Shown in pieces: positions 57,846-64,000 of a stretch of 64,000 bases of DNA; positions within the stretch are counted from its first letter, which is position 1, and the number at the start of each line of letters is the position of its first letter. The stretch comes from Saxidomus purpurata (lineage: Eukaryota > Mollusca > Bivalvia > Venerida > Veneridae). The DNA is taken from NCBI GenBank assembly GCA_022818135.1, contig JAFMSR010000015.1, positions 30,852,929 to 30,916,928 of the forward strand, written 5' to 3'. The notes under the pieces were generated by a model. That model ran no database searches, had not been told where the DNA came from, and was given only the letters and a program-made list of their open reading frames with translations. The translations under genes were made by a program, and so were the position numbers.

Positions 57846-58659
57846 AAGTATAAAATATAGGAATAACTGTTTCGTAATTTCTATATTTCCGACTGTATAT
57901 ACGGTTTTTAATGGTCGCAAATATTCCTAAAGGGCGACACAAAAACTGTTAGTGAGTTATAGGTTAATATTACAGGAATTAAATTTTGAAAACAGACTTA
58001 TTGTACTGTAGTATTGGCATTTCAAAGATTAAAGTTCATACAAAGCATACCTAACTAGATACTTAATTAAAACATATCATTCTTGCATCTGCCTCTTAAT
58101 TCTGAAATGTATTTTTTCACACTTTTGTTGTACGTTAAATTATTGACAAGCTTAAAGTTTCAGTTCATTTTGCTGCTAACTTCTAAAACACGACTGTCTT
58201 TCTAAACAATATTTAGGAACTTTCTTCACTCCCACGATATGACAATGGCTCCTGAAATGAAAAAAAAAATATGTGGTAATAAGAGAATGTATGTAGAAAG
58301 AAAGTTGAACAATACATGCTATGATAACATGAGACTCAGTTGGCAATATGTTGCTCATCAGAGCATGCTTTATCTTATTTGATCAACATTCAATTCTATG
58401 AAGTACTGTTTTACTTTAGAACCAGTTACTGTTACTGTTTTGAGAGAAAAATGTTCAGCCTATTAATGATTTGACTAAAGAAGCACCAAATCAGATGACA
58501 GAAGAAGTGATAATAGCGACCATTATGACCCACATTCAAAATTGGCATTGATATCATGAAGATAATTATTTTTAAATTTTTCCTGATGATTGCTGGTCAA
58601 ATATGACCCATGTGCTTATATTATAGTAAGTGAAGTTATGGAGGATATGATGGTTCGGC

Positions 58660-58779
58660 GTAAGATCACGTTATAATTTCACCGAGTGGGCACCGAAAGT
58701 GATATTTTCACGAGTGGCGCAGCCACGAGTGAAAATAACTACTTTTTTTTTTTACGAGTGAAATTAACGTGATATTACA
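58660..58779. repeat. Fold-back element related to 44827
   Basis: Outer inverted pair GATCACGTTATAATTTCAC (58665) and GTGAAATTAACGTGATATTAC (58759). Inner pair GATATTTTCACGAGTGG and CCACGAGTGAAAATAAC around a GCGCAG centre. The following 58860-59080 has GACGTCAT motifs and a second fold-back (AATCCACTG...CAGT..GATTAT) that may belong to the same composite. Confidence 0.8.
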
Positions 58780-59204
58780 CTGATACCAACAATTTTTCTG
58801 TTTATTTTATGGTTAAAACTCTACTTTTATTGAGTTTGTTTCTATAAAACATTGAAAATCGCGGGAAACGTCATCAAAAAACATAGCACAAATGACGTCA
58901 TTTTAACGACGTCATCGTCGTATGGTCTCCAGCGTTAATAACGCTCGGTATACCGTTTGACGTAAATCCGGGCTAAAGATTGTAAAAACAGTGAAAAATA
59001 AAAATGGTAATCCACTGTTTCAAATTCACTGGTGGATTATCACTTTTATTTCACTGAGAAACTCTATAATTCACTGAAAAACAAAAAATAAAGACTCATC
59101 TTCTGCAGACACTATATGAGCTATTTCAGCTAGAATAAAAATGGAAGCAAAATCTTTACATGAAATATTTAACGGAAGAGACAATTTAACTAAGAGAGAT
59201 AATT

Positions 59205-59275
59205 AACAAGAGGGCCATGCCAGACAGTGAACCATCCTAATAGCTCACTCTGGAGTTATGCGCCATGTGAGCTAA
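59205..59275 (+). mobile_element. 71-bp internal-deletion derivative of the tandem-monomer element
   Basis: The start AACAAGAGGGCCATG runs straight into a 3' end of subfamily-B type (CCATCCTAATAGCTCACTCT ... CATGTGAGCTAA). All monomers are lost while both termini are kept. Confidence 0.8.
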
Positions 59276-59629
59276 TAAGTGAAGGAATATGTGTAGTTGT
59301 TCAAGGCTGGACTTGTTTCTTTCCTCTTTTCTATTTCTATGAAACAAGGGGCCTGAAGATCGCTCACGTGGGTCTGCGACTTATGACAATATGTGACCAA
59401 ACTTCCAACTCTAAACTTTATATCATAAACACAAACATTCTGTTTGACCTTGACAAGGCATAACTTTTGATCGATTTACATGATGATTTGGTTGCAAATG
59501 TCACCTGTATGGCATACACAAGGTTTTCAACCGGATGACCTAGTTATTGAATTCAGAGTACCCATATTCATACTCCACCTACATTTCATCAAGACAATCA
59601 TACTAACAAAGTTCCATGAAGATACAATG

Positions 59630-61519
59630 AACAAGAGGGCCATGATGGCCCCTTATCGCTCACCAGAGTACAACTGCTTTTAACAAAGTTGCTAGAAATC
59701 ATCAAAACAACCTTTCTGACACATTTCCCGGATATTTGGGCTGAAAATTGTTACCTCTACTGTGTTAAGGGGGGTCACTGGTGAGGTTTTGGATTTGTGC
59801 ACTTCCGGAAATTTACATTTGTTGTATTTCAAAAATGATGATATAATTGGAAAAATCAATTAGGTAGTACTAAACTTGGGCACAATAGGAATATTTTAGG
59901 GTAAAAAAAATGAACAATTTTGGGAAAAAATATTTTGACCTCACATTTGGTGACTAAATTGACAAATTTTGTCATAATGCCAAACATGGGGGTAGGGGTA
60001 CAAAAATAGTCATTTCTCAAAACCATTTAAGATATTTACATAATTCAAACTGTATTATAAGAAGAATTGTTAGGGTATAAAAAATCATTAATAACTAGTT
60101 TATTTTACAGTTCTTTGGAACAGACATATGCCGTTATATCTCAAAGCTGGCCGAAATCTAAAAAACACATTTTTTGTCAGTTTTTATTGAATTTCTTTCT
60201 TATATGCACATTGACCCCCGTTTTTTATTTTGCATTCTGCCACAAAGGTCTTTCAACACAAAGGTTTTACATCAAACTGCAGACAAAATATCTGAAAAAG
60301 CTTGTTACTCCTTTATCATGAAATATTCATTTATCAAAAATTGAAAAAATGAATTTTAGTAAAGTGGGTGGGTAATAATAAGGAGTGTAATATTTATTCA
60401 GATGATGATAGAAATACCACAATCTCTAATTTTTCATCCTAAAGTATAATATACTACATAGGAAAAGATTAGAAAGTGATATCCATTCTGAAACATACAC
60501 CACATACATAAACGTTTATAATACCAAAATTCTAGCTAATTCTGCATTAAGCACCTTGACCAGATAGTGTATCAGTCACTAAATATTAATATTGCGAAAA
60601 AGTTAAGTCATTGACCCATCATTATTTTTCCAGAAATTAACTAGCAAAATGTTAGTCTCCATAAAAAACAGGGTCAATAAAATTTCTTGTTATTTTGAAT
60701 TTCAGCAGTGACCCCCGTTAACAAGGTTTTTCCACATTTGGGCTGTGTGACCTAGTTTTTGACCCCAGGTGACCCATATTCGAACTTGAGCTAGAAATCA
60801 TCTTAACAGCCTTTCCAACAAATTTCCAGGATATTAGGGCTGAAAATGTTACCTCTAGAGTGTTAACAAGGTTTTTCCATATTTGGGCTTGTGACCTAGT
60901 TTTTGACCCCAGATGACCCGTATTGAAACTTGAGCTAGAAATCATCGAAACAACCTTTCTGACAAATTTCAAGGATATCTGGGCTGCAAATGTAATGTCT
61001 AGAGTGTTAACAAGGTTTTTCCATATTCACGCTGTGTGACCTAGTTTTTGACCCCAGATGACCCATATTCGAACTTGAGCTAGAAATCATCTTAACAACC
61101 TTTCTGACATATTTCCATGATATTTGGGCTGAAAATGTTACCTCTAGAGTGTTACCAAGGTTTTTCCATATTTGGGCTGTGTGACCTAGTTTTTGACCCC
61201 AGATGACCCATATTAAAACTTGAGCTAGAAATCAACCAAACAACCTTTTTGACAAATTGCCAGTATATTTGGACTGAAACAGTAGCCTCTAGAGCCTTAA
61301 CAAGATTTTTCTATTTTTAGGTCATGTGACCCAGTTTTTCATCAGAGATGACCCATATTTGAACTCGTCTGAGTAATTACTGGGAAAAACATCCTGACCA
61401 AGTTTCATGACAATTGAGGCAAAAATGTGACCAATAGAGTGTTAACGAACTAAGTGGGGACGGACAACGGACATTCATTGATCCTAATAGCTCACCCTGA
61501 GCCAGCTCAGGTGAGCTAA
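59630..61519 (+). mobile_element. Nested tandem-monomer element, complete
   Basis: AACAAGAGGGCCATGATGGC at 59630; ends TGAGCCAGCTCAGGTGAGCTAA at 61519 in two adjoining motifs (TGAGCCAGCTCA hairpin, then GGTGAGCTAA). Units of about 145 bases with GTGACCTAGTTTTTGACCCC (60747, 60892, 61038, 61183) and TCTAGAGTGTTAACAAGG. It sits cleanly inside the outer element and is itself interrupted at 59769-60717. Confidence 0.85.
59769..60717. mobile_element. 949-bp non-autonomous TTAA-target element
   Basis: TTAA at 59765-59768 and 60718-60721 flank inverted ends GGGGGGTCACTG and CAGTGACCCCCG (11 of 12 matched). The surrounding monomer normally reads GTGTTAACAAGG without interruption, so the empty site is known. 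TTAA duplication is the signature of piggyBac-type elements. There is no transposase. The plus-strand frame at 60067-60321 is hydrophobic and unrecognised. Confidence 0.85.
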
Positions 61520-61764
61520 AGATGCAACCTCTATTGCATACACAAGGTTTTTCTATGATTTGACTGTGTAACCTAGTTTTTCACCCCAGATGACCGATAT
61601 TTGATCTCGACCTAAATTTCATCAAGGGGATCATACTGACAAAGTTTCATGAAAATCAAATGAAAAATGAAAACTCAAATGCATACACAAGGTTTTTATA
61701 TGATTTGTCCTTGTGACCTAGTTTCTGACCCAAGATGTCCCACATTCGAACATGGTGTTGTGCA

Positions 61765-62110
61765 TGACACAGGGTATGAGTAGCAATTTTTTCAAGCTTT
61801 TTCAAAATATTGACCGTGACCTTGACCAACTCACCCAAAAAATCTACATGTTGCAGGCAATATTCTGAGCAAGTCTGATGAAAGCTGAATGAAAATTGTT
61901 ACATGCAAAGTGCTATCAAGGAAAAGCTAACAGAGGTCATTGTGACCTTGACCTTTGACCCGCTGACCTCCTACATATTGAAGGCAACCTTCTGAGAAAG
62001 TTTCATGATAGTCAAATTTGAAAATTTTGACCTGTACAGTGTTACAAAGGAAAAATTTACGAACAGATGTACGGACAAGTCAACAGACAAACCACCATGG
62101 CATAAGTTCT
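61765..62110. repeat. Fragment of another GACCTTGACC-type dispersed repeat
   Basis: Contains TGACCGTGACCTTGACCAAC, GTGACCTTGACCTTTGACCC and a tail GTACGGACAAGTCAACAGAC. The style matches the tails of the other families, but the ends are not shared. Confidence 0.5.
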
Positions 62111-63016
62111 GCCGAACGTTACCTCTAAAAATCACTACTTTTATTTGTTGTGAGTAAAATTCTCACGTATAGGTCATAATTTTTTTTTATAAAACAACAT
62201 GATTAGGTACCTGGAAAGACACACCAATTGTTGTTTTTTTTCTGAAATTAGCTGCAAACAGAAGCCCTCCATGTCTGCTACATTGTCAAACAATTCACTT
62301 GTAATTTACTGAAAATAAAAAGAAAAAAATTTCAGCATTGCAACTTACACATTATATATATCACTTTCAATGAACTTTCAAGTTTACATCACCTTCACTG
62401 GACTTTATGTTTACATAGAAAAAAATTACGTGGACATTCCAGGAAAACAAGATTTTTCTATCAAATAATGTTATAGAAAAGTTCCTCAGAGTATTCATGT
62501 TTATAAGCAACACCGTAAGAAAATACTATACAACTTTTAAAATAATAATAGTAAGGAATTTGCTAGCTTACAGATTTAGGAACAAAGAAAGTACTTATGT
62601 CTGTATTTGAATTTAAAAGTGGATATTACACTAAAAATAATATTCAACTGACCATCAATTGACCAGTATATGCAACAATACAGGGAACAGACAAAACAGC
62701 CAAAATTGACTTACATTTACCTCCAAAGGGTAGATTTAATTGTACATTACCCTTATTTCATCAATTATAAATTTTACCACATTGGAGAATTAAGTCATTT
62801 TTTGCATCAAAACATACAAAAAAATAACGCAAAATATTCAATTGACCAGTATTGACCACAATGGGAGAAAATTTTCAATTAACCACATAGAGAGTGGCTA
62901 GATGAAACATTCTTGCATATCGGATCGGCATTTCCGGTGATTTTGCCCATGCCTACTTTAAAGTGCAAGACGGTATGCAAGAAAAAGTTTCCACCATGAG
63001 ACACTTGGCTCAAATG
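62111..63016. other. Intergenic, nothing recognised
   Basis: AT-rich; ATTGACCA phrases recur (62650, 62850, 63160, 63310) as a possible eroded short repeat. No gene. Confidence 0.4.
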
Positions 63017-63106
63017 GAAATATCCGTCACCTCGGGTAACTGTTTTACGGGAACTCGGCAGAGCCTCGTTCCCGCCGAATCAGTTACCCTCGGTGACGGA
63101 TATTTC
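63017..63106. repeat. 90-bp palindrome
   Basis: GAAATATCCGTCACC..GGGTAACTG (63017-63042) is inverted at 63081-63106 with two mismatches. Inner inverted GGGAAC/GTTCCC flanks TCGGCAGAGCCTC. A GC-rich cruciform in AT-rich surroundings, probably a fold-back mobile element; the open frame through it (62963-63151) is incidental. Confidence 0.85.
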
Positions 63107-63109
63107 GAT

Positions 63110-64000
63110 CTGAACCTCGTGCTCATGACAGAAACTATTAACCAATACTGATGTATATAATATTGACCACTTTGGAGGTATTGACCAGGAGATCTAGCTG
63201 AACTTTACTTTTTATTCTTAATGCTATCAATTTAAATTGTTAATTCATTATTCATATTAAGACAACCAAAAGTGATCACAAAATATTCATTTTACCAGCA
63301 ATCGGCCATATATTGACCACTTTGGGATTATTGACTGGGGTGGCTTTGACCACACAACATTGCAAATAAGACCATGTATATTTATTTTTGTTCTGAAAAT
63401 CACCATCAAACTTGCTACACATGTAACATAATGCATTATATCAATTCCGAAATGAAAGAGAAACAAGTCTTCAATTGTTTTTAAGCAAGTTACCTCACAT
63501 ACCAATGTGTTTTCCATGCAGCTTCAGAATAGTTGGCTTCAGAGCAGCAGTTGTCAGGCAGAGCAGGATGTGAAAATGGTTGAGATGACACTACAAAATG
63601 CATGCTTTCCTGAAAATTTAGTACAAAACTTAAAATAACATAGTTACAGAAACAAGGTCTGAGTATACACAGCAATTTTCTCTTGTTTACATATATCTTT
63701 CTTATTTACATTTTTCTCCCCTGAAATTGGTACACAACATCATCTAAGAATATTTTTTTTCATGTTACAGAGCAGTGTTTAATGTTGGGATGGTCAATCA
63801 GAATTCAGGCTTTGAGTATACAAATTTACAGTATAAATGATTGAATGTTAAACTGCCAATTCTAACACAATCTGCATATAGGTGTATAGTGAAAAAAAGT
63901 TTAATCTTTTGTTTCAATATACAAATGTATAAGTATCTATGGGAGCTGCCAGGTCCCTGTGGCTAGCATCAAATGTGACAGCAAATATTTATATAGAAAT
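63110..64000. other. Intergenic, nothing recognised
   Basis: AT-rich sequence to the window end; short minus-strand frames at 63287-63675 overlap and have no domain. Confidence 0.4.

Larger units (their letters stand above)
59343..61760 (+). mobile_element. Outer tandem-monomer element (subfamily A), split by a younger insertion
   Basis: Begins AACAAGGGGCCTGAAGATCG, TCACGTGGG. The body stops at ..GAAGATACAATG (59629) and resumes at AGATGCAACCTCTATTGCAT (61520), exactly where intact copies read CAATG..ATGCAACCTC (compare 33550-33565). The right part fades near 61760, and no hairpin end was found. Confidence 0.78.

Noticed and set aside
62963..63151. 62-residue plus-strand frame
   Set aside because: It runs through a 90-bp palindrome and has no recognisable domain.

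Overview
The window looks like AT-rich, intron-bearing, repeat-dominated nuclear DNA of a marine bivalve mollusc. The evidence is eukaryotic splice signals, tRNA-derived SINEs, very sparse coding sequence, and several dispersed repeats of a kind I associate with clam, oyster and mussel genomes (the species call is inference). Four runs of exactly 500 N (756-1255, 16999-17498, 35081-35580, 46001-46500) look like fixed-size scaffolding gaps, so the window is five contigs strung together. || Layout. 1-5.2 kb: two SINEs, GA-rich and GATA-type simple repeats, and a mobile element with internal tandem monomers. 6.2-8.5 kb: a satellite-like array of 119-bp units, partly in an A/B dimer pattern. 10.0-11.0 kb: a non-autonomous DNA transposon with 25-bp perfect inverted ends. 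12.5-14.9 kb: a dispersed 2.4-kb repeat whose second copy lies inverted near 32.4-35.1 kb. 17.8-18.1 kb: one exon of a RecQ-like helicase. 20.4-20.7 kb: the 3' end of a dead LINE. 23-25 kb: a 130-bp MITE and a tandem-monomer element. 26.9-30.5 kb: a cluster of zinc-finger coding remnants (C2H2 and MYND), two carrying an in-frame TAG, plus a probable two-exon C2H2 gene. 36.7-37.8 kb: hAT-like and tandem-monomer repeats. 41.8-44.4 kb: the best gene here, a three-exon, 514-residue Crypton-type tyrosine recombinase (DUF3504/KIAA1958-like). 46.8-47.7 kb: a full tandem-monomer element. 48.0-48.3 kb: a pogo-like transposase remnant. 48.7-52.1 kb: a decayed PIF/Harbinger element with HARBI1-like and Myb/SANT-like pieces at opposite ends. 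54.7-55.3 and 56.4-56.6 kb: unusual low-complexity and palindromic arrays. 58.7-61.8 kb: fold-back elements and a three-deep nest of transposons. 62-64 kb: palindromic and anonymous sequence. || Two things matter most for a reader. First, the last 339 bases before the gap at 35081 are the exact reverse complement of the last 339 bases before the gap at 46001. The contig 35581-46000 therefore appears to be placed backwards: flipped, it would overlap the contig ending at 35080 and restore colinearity with the 12.5-kb repeat copy. The recombinase would then lie on the opposite strand. Second, the abundant elements with shared ends (start near CAAGAGGGCC, end near GTGAGCTAA) carry different internal tandem monomers between the same termini, resembling Helentron-type non-autonomous elements. 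Nested insertions and paired empty/filled sites allow several transposon boundaries to be fixed to the base.
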